Assembly: GCA_002104985.1 (NCBI GenBank)
Contig: MCGO01000006.1
Location: forward strand, 558,001-622,000
Source: Rhizoclosmatium globosum
Taxonomy: Eukaryota; Chytridiomycota; Chytridiomycetes; Chytridiales; Chytriomycetaceae
Length of the DNA: 64,000 bases
Direction: 5' to 3'
A program made the translations under genes and the position numbers. Of this stretch, positions 20,331 through 35,240 are shown piece after piece. The first letter of the stretch is position 1; every line of letters begins with the position of its first letter. The notes under the pieces were generated by a model. It was not told the origin of the DNA. It worked only from the letters and a program-made list of their open reading frames with translations, and did not search any database.

Positions 20331-22745
20331 ATGACAGTGCTTGGCTCACTCGCAGCAGGCGCAGCAGCAGGATCGTGCGACTACAACGAGAAAGGCGGCA
20401 AACAGCGCATGCTTGGCGCCCAAAGGAAGTCAAACCGCGCGGACTCGCCAGATTCAACGGACGCCAACGCCACAAAGAAGAGTTCAAATGCTGGAAAAGA
20501 CGGATCGATTGGGGCGAAGGACGAGAAAGAAACCGAAGAAGAACAAGCCGATCGAGACGAGAATGAGGTGAGTGTTGGTTGATTTTGATGGTTGGTGGGC
20601 GCGTGCCTCTGATCCCCAATTTGAAGGTGGCAGACACAGAGTCGCTGTACTCGACGATATCGCAAGTCGACGATGAAACTATCCTCGAACGATGCCTCCA
20701 GGAACTGCTGCAGGCTTCAGGTTCAACTCTTAGCACCTCTTTTGCCACTGTCCGCCACTACTCACTCAAACTCTCTAGAATCTATGAGCATCGATCGTGC
20801 CCGTCTCTTCTTTCTCCAAAACATTGCAGTTATGATTCCATACAAAATGATCGATAAGCACTTGATTACTGCGGCACACATGTCTCTGTCGCCTTCTCAG
20901 CGAGAGAGGCTGAACCATATGGCGCTTTCAACTCCGGTTCTACTTGCAAAGCTGTTTCTTGCATCCAAAATGCGATCGCAGTTCTCTGTATTCGTTCTCT
21001 TCGTTGCGATTCTTCTGCTCTGCATTGAAACAAACCCAGTCCTCGAAGTTCATACTCTCAGTACCATCTTCTGGATAGAATGCTGTTGCATGTCTGTATT
21101 TGTGTATGAGATCATTGTGCAGCGAATTTGTATTCAGACTAGGCTTTGGCAAGCAGTTCGAAACGTTTCAAGTCCCTACGTTGCTCACATCTTTATGCTG
21201 TTTGAAGTAATCTATGAATCTATTAATATGCGACCGACTTCGACGACGGATTCTGCCAAACAACATATTGTGACTGTGGGAGATGATGAATCTCAGTTGG
21301 ATGACAACAAGATCAAATATAAATATCTAGACACTGACGAAAATCGTTGGCTCTGGCTGATAATCGATGTATTGGCGACCCTACCATTCTTTGTAGAACT
21401 TGGAATCCGGGCCGTCGAGACTGTTCAGATTGGGGGAGACTTCACTACATTTTTGGTCAAATTGTATTCATGGAGTGAAGCAAGGGTAGAAATTCAGTTC
21501 CTCAGACTCTTTCGTGTTGTTAGGCTGTTTAAAGTCGGCCAAAAGAGTGAAAAGGTGAGTTCAATAAGGAAAAAGTAGTTCTTTAATCACAAAGTTCAGC
21601 TACGAATCATCATCAGGGCTATATTGAATGCGACGGACGGTATCTGGCTACTGTTTATGACCCTCCCACTGTTTGTCATATTCTTTGCTTTTCTGCTGTT
21701 CTATGCAGAAAAGAGTGGAAGCTATATCCAAAATGGCGTTTGGTATTACATTCATGACAACTCGACATCTGGCTATCAAACTATTTACGATAGTCTTTGG
21801 TCAGTGGCAGAAACGGTGACAACGGTCGGATTTGGTGACATCTACCCAAAGACAGGAATTGGTCGACTTGTCATGGCGATTGTCATGTTCCTGTCCTTCT
21901 TTGTAATTGCATTCCCGTTATGTATGATCACGATGGAGTACACACATTATGCACGTCTATTCACGGAGAAAAGAAGGGGTCATGAAGTGGATGCCAGGAT
22001 TTTGAGGGAACGATTACTGGCGAGTTCCGTCTCTCGATCATCCGAAGAACGCGAGAATCCTACTGCTGTGAAAAATCCTGAAAGCGTGAACCAAGAAGCT
22101 GTGACAGCTACAGTTCAGGAGAAGCCAATTATTGAACCACGCGAGGAACAAGAAATGACACAAAGCGATTGTGCCAAACCTAAACTGATTATAACCCTGA
22201 CAGAAGATCCTATTCCTGTGTCCGAACCAGAAACAACGCCATTGAAAACTCCCATCCCAGATTCGGAACCTATAACAACAAAACGACAATTTCATGCCCC
22301 TGGCCGATCCTTCTCTTCACCAGATTTTGATATGACGAAAGCAAATTCCTTATTCTCAGATCTTGACACGGAACTTGATATAGAAAGCGATACTGCTTCG
22401 ATTCAACCGCACAAGGCTGGCCACACGGAGAGTCTACTTTCAGTCCGACCAAGACATCACTTAAGTCACCATCACAATAATAGCCAGAGTCATCATCACA
22501 GGAGCTCCCATCATGGACACCATAACAGTCATGGCCATCACCACCACGTTACTGTTTCCGATGTTGAAAATGGTGTGAGCGCACAACTTCCTGATGGCTA
22601 TCCAAATGCGATTCTGCTACGTATTCAAGATTGGAAGTTGGAATACAAGGATGCTCATCGTGAGGATCTGTTGACGATGCGGATACGAGTCAAGGACGAG
22701 AAGAGCTATAGAGAACTAATGAAATTACTTGCAGATCATAGTTAA
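20331..22745 (+). CDS. Voltage-gated potassium channel with histidine-rich tail
   Basis: Six-TM Shaker-type channel subunit. The N-terminal exon 20331-20567 is disordered and charged. The second exon starts at 20627, and the intron 21555-21599 is in phase. Seen in order: an S1 (FSVFVLFVAILLLCIE), S2 (FWIECCCMSVFVYEIIV), a long acidic S2-S3 insert with DDESQLDDNKIKY, S3 (WLWLIIDVLATLPFFVELG), S4 with arginines at three-residue steps (FLRLFRVVRLFKV), S5 (WLLFMTLPLFVIFFAFLLFY), the selectivity filter VTTVGFGD, and S6 (FLSFFVIAFPLCMITMEY). The cytoplasmic C-terminus (about 290 residues) is Ser/Pro/Glu-rich. It contains a histidine cluster (22455-22550) and ends in a short folded-looking block. 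The frame between 20627 and 20780 and that of S1 onward differ by one base, so a sequence error or alternative acceptor is likely there. Confidence 0.88.
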
Positions 22746-22821
22746 ATGTTAATAAAATTGATAATAATGTGGTGAACAGAAAGTGGCTGTGGTGAGTTCA
22801 AAATCTTCGTTGATTGGTTCC

Positions 22822-24207
22822 ATGCTGTTTCATCGAGTGTTCGCCGCTGCCGCCTTCCTCGCGGCCGCCGTCCTGGCTGGCAAGAACGAGCCACCAGCTG
22901 GAAAAGTAATTCTTGGTATCTGGATGGATGGGACAAGCGGCAAGGTGTCTGGAAATGACACATCAGCCAGAGTTGCTGACCGTTTGGGTTACAACCCAGG
23001 TATAAGACAACCCCTCCTTTGTTCGCATACTAACCCTGCACTCAGGATCTTACCAAATCTGGCAGATGATGCCTCCCTTGTTGAAGACCAGGAGTTCTTG
23101 CCCTTGTTGAATGCCGACGGTACCTCCAACTTTGACGGTGTCATTAACGAAGGAACTGATGCTTCCATCTTCTGGACCATTTACCCAAGAGGTAAGGAAG
23201 GGGTAGGGATACTGCGTAAAGTGACTGATGTCTTACTTTAGGATTCAACGTTACTGATCAGGATATGACGAACGTTTTAAACCAAGGAAGACGTTTGATT
23301 GTAAGTATATCTTGGATGTATGATTTGAAGGATGTCAATTGCACTCACCAATCAATCAAAATCAACTAATATGTTAAATCAATAGGACACGACTGGTCGC
23401 AAACTCTTTATCCGTCTCGGTCCTGAAATGAACGGAGATTGGTTCAGCTATGGAGGAAAGCCAACTCAATTCGTTGCCTTGTGGCAGCGTTTCTACACGT
23501 TGATGCAAACTATTACTCCAGACGCCGCTCTTGTTTGGGCCCCCAATTACGATGGCTGTTGCAGCAATACTCCATATGCTCCATACTGGCCAGGCGCGGA
23601 CTACGTTGACTGGGTTGGAATTTCAATGTACTGGAAGGGATTCTTTGTTGACTGGCCATGGCATGTTAACAAGGTTCCACCACCAGATTACGCCCAACAA
23701 GTTATTGATACGGGTTCAGAGGGTGGACCTGTTTCGCTCTATAATGAGTATGCTGTCAAGTACAACAAGCCTTTCTGTATTGCGGAGACTGGTGCTGCCT
23801 GGGGCCGTGCCTTCCAAAGTGATGCAGGTGTTGTTTCTGCTATGGACCCTGGACCGGGACAAGTTGCTATTCAAATGGGTTTCTGGAACGGTTTCTTGTT
23901 CAATACGACTTTCTACAAGCAATACCCTCTCGTCAAGATGATCCAGGCGTTCGAAATTTATAAGGTTGAGGACGGAGTTCAGCGAGATTACCGTTCTACT
24001 TTTGAGCCTACTTTGACTCCATTTAAGGCTGGTCTTGCCAAGATGGATGCTTTGGGTTTGATGGCTTGGGCCAAGGACATTTCCCAGCCTGCTACCGCTA
24101 CTAAGGGTGCTGCTGCCACAGGTACGCCAGTTGTCACTACCAAGAGCGCTGGGTTCTCGGTTGGTGGAACTTTCGCTGCTTTAATGGCTGTTTTGGCTCT
24201 CATCTAA
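22822..24207 (+). CDS. Secreted GH26-like glycoside hydrolase with GPI-type tail
   Basis: Exons 22822-22999, 23046-23191, 23242-23300 and 23386-24207. They total 401 residues once one C is restored in the CCC run at 23075-23077. A signal peptide (MLFHRVFAAAAFLAAAVLAG) is followed by a TIM-barrel-like catalytic domain. The block RLGPEMNGDWF resembles the acid/base Glu motif of GH26 mannanase-type enzymes (H/P-E-x-NG-x-W). CIAETGAAWG fits the nucleophile Glu. Between them are WAPNY and DWVGISMYW. The Thr/Ala-rich linker and hydrophobic C-terminus (FAALMAVLALI) after a small-residue site suggest a GPI anchor, placing it at the cell wall. It likely acts on beta-mannan or a related glucan of the wall or substrate. 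GH26 assignment is by motif only; substrate is inference. Confidence 0.75.
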
Positions 24208-24394
24208 ATTTCCCACTCTTGTTTTTCACCTTATCTCAATTTTCGTTTTTGGATTGATCGATTAGAAACAACTATTGCTTTACCACGAATCACTTGGATG
24301 ACATAGCGTGCCTTTAATTTGTATTTTCCTTCGAAGAGCCACCCAAATTGGGGAAGTTTGACATTGCCCAAAAATCTCATCCAAAAAACCTCAA

Positions 24395-25783
24395 ATGGGC
24401 TTCTTCGACACCCTCAACAAGGCCCGTACCCAGGTCTATGTCATCTCCTTCGTGTGCTTCTTGTGCCCTGGAATGTTCAACGCCTTGAACTCCCTTCCAA
24501 CTGCCGGTCCATCTGCTCAGGTGGTGAAGGATAAGCAGAACGCTGCCTTGTACCTCTGTTTCGCCATCATGGGTCTCCTCGCTGGTGGTCTTAACAACAT
24601 CCTCGGACCACGCATCCTCGCCGCAATTGGGGGTACGGGTTACGCGATCTATGCTGCCGCTCAGTACAACATTTACAAGGTTCAGGGTGGTAACAGTGAT
24701 GCTCCTATCTCTGACGCTGCCAACACCTTCTCCATCTTCTCTGGAGCTTACATTGGTCTCTGTGCTGGTATGCTCTGGGCTGCTCAAGGTCAGATTTGTT
24801 TGACCTACCCAACTGAGTCTCAGAAGGGTACTTTCTTCGCTACCTTCTGGGTTATCTTCAACTTGGGTGCCGTGCTCGGAAACACTATTCTACTGCTCTT
24901 TCCTGGGGTAACGGTGCCAACGGTATTGCCATGAACGACGCTATTTATTGGTCTTTATCATCCTTATGGCTTGTGGATCCATCGTTGCTTTCCTCATCCA
25001 GCCACCAGGTACTATCATCCGTGAGGACCAGACCCAGGTTGAGACCCCACCAACCAACGTTCTCCGTGAATTCGTCGAGGTCCTCAAGCTCTTTGCCAAC
25101 CCAGCCATGTTGACCATCTTGATCCCATGTATGTCTTCCAACTGGTTCTACACCTACCAATTCGGCCATTCGGTGACAACTTCTCTGGTCGTTCCAACTC
25201 TCTCAAGGCTATTTTCTACTGGTTGTCTCAGGCTGTTGGTGCCTGGGTTCTTGGAAACATGTTCTTGGATAACACCAAGTACACTCGTACTACCCGTGCC
25301 TGGACTGGATGCTACATTATGATTTTCACCACCCTTGCTTTCTTTGGTGGAGGTGCTGCTTTCCAGTACGCCTCCAATGACAACGGATGGGCTCTCAAGG
25401 GCAACCACTTCGATGCCGGTGACAACTTTGGTGCCTTCTTCGGACCATTCCTCTTGTACGTCTGCTACGGTGTTTACGATGCCTTCTTCCAGGTCTACGT
25501 CAACTACCTCATCGGTGCCATCTCCAACGACTCCGAGACTCTCTCTCGTTACGCTGGTTTCTACAAGGGTACCCAGTCTGCTGCTGGTGGTATCTCTTGG
25601 GCTTTGAACGGTTTCGTCTTCACTGCTGACAAGGGTAACGCCCTTACCCCAACTGCTCAGTTCTGGGTCATGGTTATTCCATGTGCTGTCTCCCTCATCT
25701 TCTTTGCTCTCTTCTGTAAGATCTTTGTCCGAGACACTACCGATGAGCACTACGAGCAGGGAACCACCATCAAGGCTCACTAA
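24395..25783 (+). CDS. UNC-93-like major facilitator superfamily protein
   Basis: Intronless polytopic membrane protein of the UNC-93/DUF895 group within the MFS. It has about 11-12 TM helices. Blocks include FLCPGMFNALNSLPTAG (the GxxNA signature of the family), YLCFAIMGLLAGGLNNILGP, GMLWAAQGQICLTYPTE and a terminal HYEQGTTIKAH. As given, the frame breaks three times, each repaired by one added base in a short run: TT at 24888-24889, GG at 24950-24951 and CC at 25166-25167. After repair the protein is 463 residues, normal for the family. Codon use is strongly biased to C-ending codons, unlike most neighbours, which suggests high expression. Substrate is unknown. Some members regulate K+ channels, and a K+ channel lies 1.7 kb upstream, but no link is shown. 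Confidence 0.85.
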
Positions 25784-25924
25784 ACTCTCTTACCTCTCTC
25801 TTTTACGTGATTCCTCATTTCTTTAACGGCCTCTGTGAATTTGAATCAGTATTTTTGAAATAGAAAGAATTTTGATTCCTCCCTATTACTATTATTGTTC
25901 CATACTCTTTTTTGTGACCAAACG

Positions 25925-29732
<3,808 letters not shown>

Positions 29733-29765
29733 ACTTTGTAATGCTTGTTAAGAATGACATCGAAT

Positions 29766-29821
29766 GTTCAGCCCCTTGTGTCAATAAAAAGAGAGTTCTA
29801 AAAGCCTAGAAATGCTTGCAA
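29766..29821 (+). repeat. Direct repeat copy 1 (3'-UTR type)
   Basis: A 56-base segment starting GTTCAGCCCCTTGTGTCAAT and including an AATAAA poly(A) signal. It recurs at 30774-30830 in the same orientation with about six mismatches and a one-base gap. This copy lies 34 bases after the DHX16 stop. Confidence 0.8.
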
Positions 29822-30626
29822 CACCCAGGTTTCTGATACCTGTAACCCCGGTTCAAGTCCGGAGCAGTCCTTCTAAACAGAACGATCTGGACTCTGCTCA
29901 TACAGGTGGAACTACGGATACGGATTGGCGACCAGGAATACTTGCGTCTGCAGGTTGGAAAATAGATGGAACTGATTTAGCTATTGATGTTGAGACGCCT
30001 GCCTTTGGTTTGATTTTCGTACAGCTTTTTTGCTTGCTAAAACAGTTGTACAGTTGGTTTACCACTCCAAATCAACGACACATAAGGCGGACAATGGACA
30101 TCCGTTGATGCACTCATATACTCCGGTGATGGTGCAAAACCCAACGAGGATGACGACGAGAATGAAGAATCTGTTGAACCTGTTCGCGGCGATGAAGATA
30201 TTCTTGCACATTACGAGACTACACCCCGTTTTGCACCTGCACTTCCCGTGCGAGTCAAACAGTGCGAATCCCACAGTTACAGATGCTGACGAGGACGTGA
30301 CGGCGGAGACGACAGTCACGCGCTTGTATCTCCGGAAAATGAGAGTGGCTTCTTTTTATGGAAGCGCAGACGATAAGTTTCAAGACCCTGTAGAACCCAT
30401 TGAGTCCGTGCATGCTACTCAAACTGGAACCGGGGTTGAGATTCGAGTACGTATGCCGACTGGGCGGGAGACTCCGAATCCCGTTGTTTTGGGAAGTTCG
30501 GCGGGTAGTACTTTCACGGATATGATGGCGCGTGAGCGGAGTCCTGTTGGGTCGTGGCAGGATAGCGGGTCTGTTGTTAGTTGCAAGAGTCAGTTTCCGG
30601 TAAAGTTTGCAATTCAGCCAAAATAG
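29812..30626 (+). CDS. Unidentified protein, frame-broken
   Basis: Coding-like sequence between DHX16 and EFHC. An ATG at 29812 leads into DLDSAHTGGTTDTDWRPGIL. A hydrophobic stretch follows, then an acidic segment (GAKPNEDDDENEESVEP) and LAHYETTPRFAPALPVRVKQ. After a frame change near 30262 come DADEDVTAETTVTRLYL, FQDPVEPIESVHATQTGTG and an end KSQFPVKFAIQPK. The frame changes at least twice, and one change could be an intron near 29970-29995. No domain is recognised. It sits between two copies of a 56-base repeat that carries a poly(A) signal, so it may be an inserted or duplicated 3' gene fragment rather than a full gene. Confidence 0.45.
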
Positions 30627-30773
30627 CACGGAGAGAGGTCAAATATGCGAGGTTATTTGGTTTCTTTTGTTCTCGGGTTTGAGTGTGTAACACTAGTTGA
30701 AGGAGGACATGGGTATTAGACCCCGTTAAGGTTTTATCAGGTTTGCCAAATATGCAGCCCATAATGGCAAATT

Positions 30774-30830
30774 GTTTAGCCCCTTGTGTCAATAAAAACA
30801 GTGTTATAAAAGCCTAAGAAACGCTTTCAA
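30774..30830 (+). repeat. Direct repeat copy 2 (3'-UTR type)
   Basis: Second copy of the segment at 29766-29821. The core GCCCCTTGTGTCAATAAAAA is identical and the following TAAAAGCCTA block is kept. It lies about 150 bases after the stop of the unidentified gene and just upstream, on the plus strand, of the EFHC 3' end. Confidence 0.8.
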
Positions 30831-30892
30831 TTCGTTTATTGAAGAAAATGAATAACTACTGCTCATCTGTCACCGTTCTTTACTTGTGGTCA

Positions 30893-32799
30893 TTACTGTC
30901 GCTTTTTCCAAACTTCTGGGTGTGCTTCCATGAATTTCACGGCATAGTCATCTGCTCCTGCAAGAATAAATGGATGTTGATGGAATTTTACTTCAGCTCC
31001 TGTTTGGTTGATTTCGCATTAAAATCCCTCGAAACTGAAACGAATTGAACATACCCAAGTAAAAATCGCTAGCTTCGTAATAAGTTTCCCCATCCGGCCT
31101 TTTGATCCTAGCCTTCTCCAGGAACTTTCCTCCAACAATCCCAGAGTTCCGTTGATGCGGTTCAAATACTGACACTGTTCCATCCGCAGGATACATGGAA
31201 ATCACAAACTTACGATCCGCATCTGTCTGCTTTGTTGTTTTCAAAACACCAAGGAAACGCAGACAAATGCCATCAAACTGTGTCAACTTATGATCCTTTT
31301 TGTTTCCTTCGTTGGCTCCAAACATGGGTGGCGGAACCTTTTCTTTCGGATGTACGTATTCTTCAATAGGTGCTTCTTCATAGTCCTCAAGTCGGACGGG
31401 GTCGAATACTTCCAACCCGTACTTGTCTCTGTAGTAATCTCTTGTGAAGTTATCGCAGTCGCAAATAACAAATGGTCGTCCGTGAAAGTGCAAAACGGCT
31501 CCAATGGTGAGATCTCGATCTGAGTAGTAGTCGTCTTTTGCTTCACTTGTTTGGCCATACAAGAAACGAAACTTTCGTTTGGGAAGTTTAGCTCGACGCA
31601 GAAAGAGTGTGTTTCGCTCGCGGCCAGAGTTTGCTGGGATGCTCTCAATTATTTCCATTGTATCGTCTGAAAGGTAGTAGTGGACAATCATATGGCGTGC
31701 ATCACCAAAGACTGAGTTTGTGTCATCCCAAATGCAGTAGAAACGAAGTACACGGCGGTCATTTTCGAGGAACTGTTTAAGCGAGGATTGTGGAGGACAA
31801 GGATGTGTTGCTTTCATGCGAGAGAGGAGTTCTGCACGATGGAGTTGGTACGGGTCTTGCGGGTAGGCCATGTTTGGAGGAACAACGATTCTCAAGCTAT
31901 TCAAAAATTGCTGCAAATAGGAGTCAGCTAGACAATCATTCAGGAATAAACAATCATGTTACCCGAGTAAACTCGTCGCATCCAATAATTTTGAACGTCT
32001 TTGAATACAATGTGATTTCTTTGTCTACATTCAAGTCTGTCACAAGAAAGTGCTGCCCATTTGATTCTGGTTTCCTTTGAATCCTGTGTCGTCGAATCAA
32101 AGTCCCTACGCAAGCAAACGTCAACAGTTTTTTGGGATAGAAGGCTGCTAACCTTGAGGAATACCACTGTTGGCAAATTTGGGCTCGCTCACGTGAATAG
32201 TATCATCTTCAAGATAAAAGTAAATGTTGCACCTGTGTTAGACTGGCATTAGAGGTGTTTTTTAAAATCTGATCATAGTCCTACTTTCTTATTCTATATT
32301 GCTCTTCCCTCTTTTCATGAACAGCTTCCTGAAAATAAGCGTAAAATCGTAGAACCTGTGGCGGCATCATGTCAGAGAATAAACCCGGGATTATTAGGTA
32401 CCTTTCGATCAAAGGCCACCCAAGCTGGAACACCATCTCCCATTGAATTACTGTGAGGATATACATCAACGGAAGTGTGTATTTTGTTTTCTTCCTGTCC
32501 GAATAATGGGATTCCACCTGCAAGATAGGTTGAGTTGCGATGAGATGACAAACTGGTCAATCACACCGATTCCCGGACTTTCGGCCTTAAATACTGACAC
32601 GGTGTTTCTGTAATCGAAGGCATGTGATTTTCGATGATTTGGAAGGAACTGATGATTGTTTTAGAGAAGTGTCCATTTTTGCTAGTGGACTTACCCTTTT
32701 CTCAAGATTGAACTGATGACCCGTCAGAAAGGGAAGCTTCTGCTGGAGTTCGTCCAGGATTTGAGGATCTGGCACGTTGGAAAGGAACTGATCGTGCAT
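30893..32799 (-). CDS. EFHC1: EFHC/Rib72-like DM10-domain axonemal protein
   Basis: Microtubule inner protein of flagellar doublets. Three DM10 domains are seen: VLRFYAYFQEAVHEKREEQY with IKWAALSC-side exon LVTDLNVDKEITLYSK; RRVLRFYCIWDDTNSVFGD with LTIGAVLHFHGRPFVICDCD; and ICLRFLGVLKTTKQTDADRK with PDGETYYEASDFYLG. The linker has VPAWVAFDRKV as in EFHC1. The C-terminal exon 30893 to about 30963 joins exon 31055 to about 31912 in phase (GADDYAVKFM). It ends EVWKKRQ right after the third DM10 domain, so the EF-hand found at the C-terminus of animal EFHC proteins is absent. The N-terminal start is uncertain; 32799 (MHDQFLSNVPDPQ) is the first plausible ATG. This gene is strong evidence for a motile flagellum. 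Confidence 0.88.
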
Positions 32800-33087
32800 T
32801 TGATGTTTGAGTCTGACAATTCTTTTTCGCGAACGTCAGACAATACCTTTCATTCGAATTACATTATCATTAATACTGCTTTTCCGTTCTCCGCTTTCAC
32901 TATATCAGTTTGTTGATTCGTTGTTCACAATGCTAACGATTGTGATTCAGTCCAATGTAGCTCATTGTTGTGAGATTTTCAATGGACTATCGCATTAGTT
33001 TCACAGAAATGAATATCGGTGCAGTTGAAGATGTGGGTGTTTATTGGCGTGGTGAGCCCTTTCGATACAGTTGTTAAGTTGTCGAGG

Positions 33088-33466
33088 TCACGATGTCGAT
33101 GATTCTGCTGGCTTGCTCTTCTCGGCTGAAGCTGCATCTGCTTTGCTTATTGAGGGAGAGCTCTTCTTGTCTCCAAATCCAATGTTTTCAAAGCTGTCAG
33201 GTTCCATCAGTTTACTAAACATCGATCATGATTAGGTTGATGCTTTCTGGATTCTGTCAATATACATACGTATTCATTCGGCATTGGATATATGCTTTCG
33301 ATAGATCCCTGCATGCCTTGTGTTCTCCTCCTTTTTGCTTGTGCATACACTCCATGTAGGCCTTGAAGGGCTCCTTGCAGAGACCTTCCAAGTCCAGCGG
33401 AAAAGCACCTCTTTCTGGAGGAATGGCCTTGATGGAAGTCCGTTGGAAGCTATTGCCCATAGACAT
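33088..33466 (-). CDS. COX19: COX19, mitochondrial copper/assembly factor
   Basis: Two exons (33270-33466 and 33088-33214 on the minus strand) join in phase to 107 residues. Twin CX9C protein of the mitochondrial intermembrane space needed for cytochrome c oxidase assembly. Visible are IPPERGAFPLDLEGLC, then C-x(9)-C pairs in CKEPFKAYMEC and CRDLSKAYIQC, then RMNTKLMEPDSFENIGFGD, the usual COX19 tail. The short Ser/Lys/Ala C-terminal extension (SPSISKADAAS) is typical of fungi. The start at 33466 (MSMGNSFQRTS) gives the family's normal length. It is head-to-head with the DYRK1 gene, with 36 bases between start codons. Confidence 0.93.
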
Positions 33467-33502
33467 GCTGGTTTGAGGTAGTGTTTTGAAAAGGAAAGCA
33501 AA
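33467..33502. promoter_or_regulatory. Very short bidirectional promoter region
   Basis: Thirty-six bases separate the COX19 start (minus) and the DYRK1 start (plus). Both genes must share an embedded promoter unless further 5' exons exist. No TATA-like element is visible. Confidence 0.5.
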
Positions 33503-35126
33503 ATGGCGCAAGTCGGAACACACTCAGCGCACTTGCCCACGCGTCGCAATCCAATCACGCGCCTCACCGTCCAAATCGAAGCGACGTTCGACGGAATAAA
33601 CCAGGTCCGTCGCGCACCAACGCGGCCGTCGTGACTCATCTCGCCTCGCTAACCCACTCGCCAAACACTTGACAGGCACAGCTGCGCTCAAAACAGGTCG
33701 AAGACGCAAAGAAGAAACTGCAGAATCCCTGGGACGACGACAAGAACGACTACATATTCAGAGAAGCTGAGGTCTGGCAGGACAGGTTCAAAATCATGCG
33801 CCGTCTTGGAAAGGGCTCGTTCGGACAGGTCTTTGAAGCATACGATATGCGCTCAGACAAGAGCGTTGCTATCAAAATAATCAAGAATAGGCGCTCCTTT
33901 TACAACCAAGCCCTGACAGAGATTCGTATTCTTGAATTGCTGAATGAAAGAGACTTTGATGATTCCAAAAGCATAGGTTTACCTCTTCTTTCAATCGTCC
34001 ACAGCTCGTTCTAATCACTTCAATAGTGCGTATGAAGGAGCATTTTATTCACCGTGACCATTTGTGTATTGTCTATGAGTTGCTATCAGTGAATCTGTAC
34101 GAAGTCATTAAGGCGGGATCATTTTCTGGACTCACCCTTGACATCATCCGGAAAATAGCATACCACATTTTACAGGGCCTACAGTTATTAAGCCGATCAG
34201 ACGTGAGAGTCATTCATTGCGATCTCAAGCCAGAAAAGTAAGGATTCGCATCCTTTTGGATGTAACTGACTGATTGGCTACTAGTATACTATTATGTCAT
34301 CCAAAAAAGGCGGCTGTAAAGGTTATTGACTTTGGAAGCTCGTGCTTCATAAACGAGAGGGTAAGATTCAATGAGGTTTCACTTTTGTTTACAGTCATTA
34401 CAGGCATATACTTACATTCAAAGCCGCTTTTATCGATCTCCTGAAGTAATACTTGGCCATTCGTACACAATGGCTATCGATGTTTGGTCACTCGGATGCA
34501 TTCTATATGAACTCTTCTCTGGTGAACCTCTTTTCTCAGGTCAAACTGAACATGACCAGCTGCTTAAAATCATGGATTTGATTGGTCTACCCCCACACTC
34601 CATGCTTGAAACTGCGGCTCCGCAAAAAGTCTCTACCATGTTTTTGAAATCTGGCTCCCCACCCAACCAAAAAGGAAACAGTACTACATCAACATACCGA
34701 CCAATTGTTCCACCGACTTTCCAAACTCGTGGAACTACGCTTTATGAGCTATTGCAGACAAAGTTTCAGCGATTCGTACAGCTGGGAAAGCATCTATCTC
34801 CCAACGGCACTAGTACTCAAGTTGGACCCACTGGAAACAAAGCAAATCTTCCAGACCACGCACTCAAAGCATATTCTAGCTGTGCAGCTGAGTTTGAGTT
34901 GTTTCGAGATTTGGTGATGCGGATGCTTGTTTACGTTCCTGAGGAGAGAATTACACCGGACGAAGCGCTGGATCATCCTTTCTTTACTGCGCCAAGAACT
35001 GCTGAAAAAGAAGTCAATACTACAGCGACTATGAAGAACCATGGAACCTTAGACAGTCGTACTGGCAGGACAACGAGATCAGGCCATCTTGGAAGGGGAG
35101 GTTTGGTAGGAAGTGGTGGCGTATAG
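33503..35126 (+). CDS. DYRK1: DYRK1-class dual-specificity kinase
   Basis: Exons 33503-33604, 33676-33976, 34027-34237, 34285-34360 and 34404-35126 give 470 residues in one frame. The DH box before the kinase reads NPWDDDKNDYIF. The glycine loop is GKGSFGQVFEAYD, the catalytic Lys is in VAIKIIKN, the catalytic loop is IHCDLKPEN, DFG is in VIDFGSSC, and the activation loop is YTYIQSRFYRSPE with the YxY autophosphorylation motif. This matches DYRK1A/Minibrain rather than Yak1 or Pom1. The C-lobe carries a Ser/Thr/Pro insert between MDLIGLPP and the AFEL-like helix. The C-terminus ends in an Arg/Gly-rich tail (RTTRSGHLGRGG). All kinase residues are intact, so it should be active. Confidence 0.93.
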
Positions 35127-35240
35127 ACTTTTTATTATATGTTATTTAATATATTATTATGGGAGTCTGTTGCTGTTCCGAATCAGTCTAATGCTAGTAG
35201 GTCGCTATCAGTTGTGAACCAAAGCTCATTTGACCACAGC

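Noticed and set aside
20194..20748. 184-codon minus-strand frame opposite the K+ channel N-terminus
   Set aside because: Arg/Ser-rich shadow of the charged plus-strand exon, without homology.
25154..25780. 208-codon minus-strand open frame
   Set aside because: It mirrors the C-biased UNC-93 gene and is Ser/Gly/Val/Glu-rich without a family; a shadow of strong codon bias.
24395..25783. Introns explaining the UNC-93 frame changes
   Set aside because: No GT-AG pair of usual length fits; adding one base at each of three short runs restores family sequence without loss.
29819..29875. tRNA-like anticodon and T-arm (CAGGT-TTCTGAT-ACCTG, then GGTTCAAGTCC)
   Set aside because: No D-arm and no 5' acceptor strand complementary to GCAGTCC; the sequence lies in a coding-like frame. 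Probably chance.
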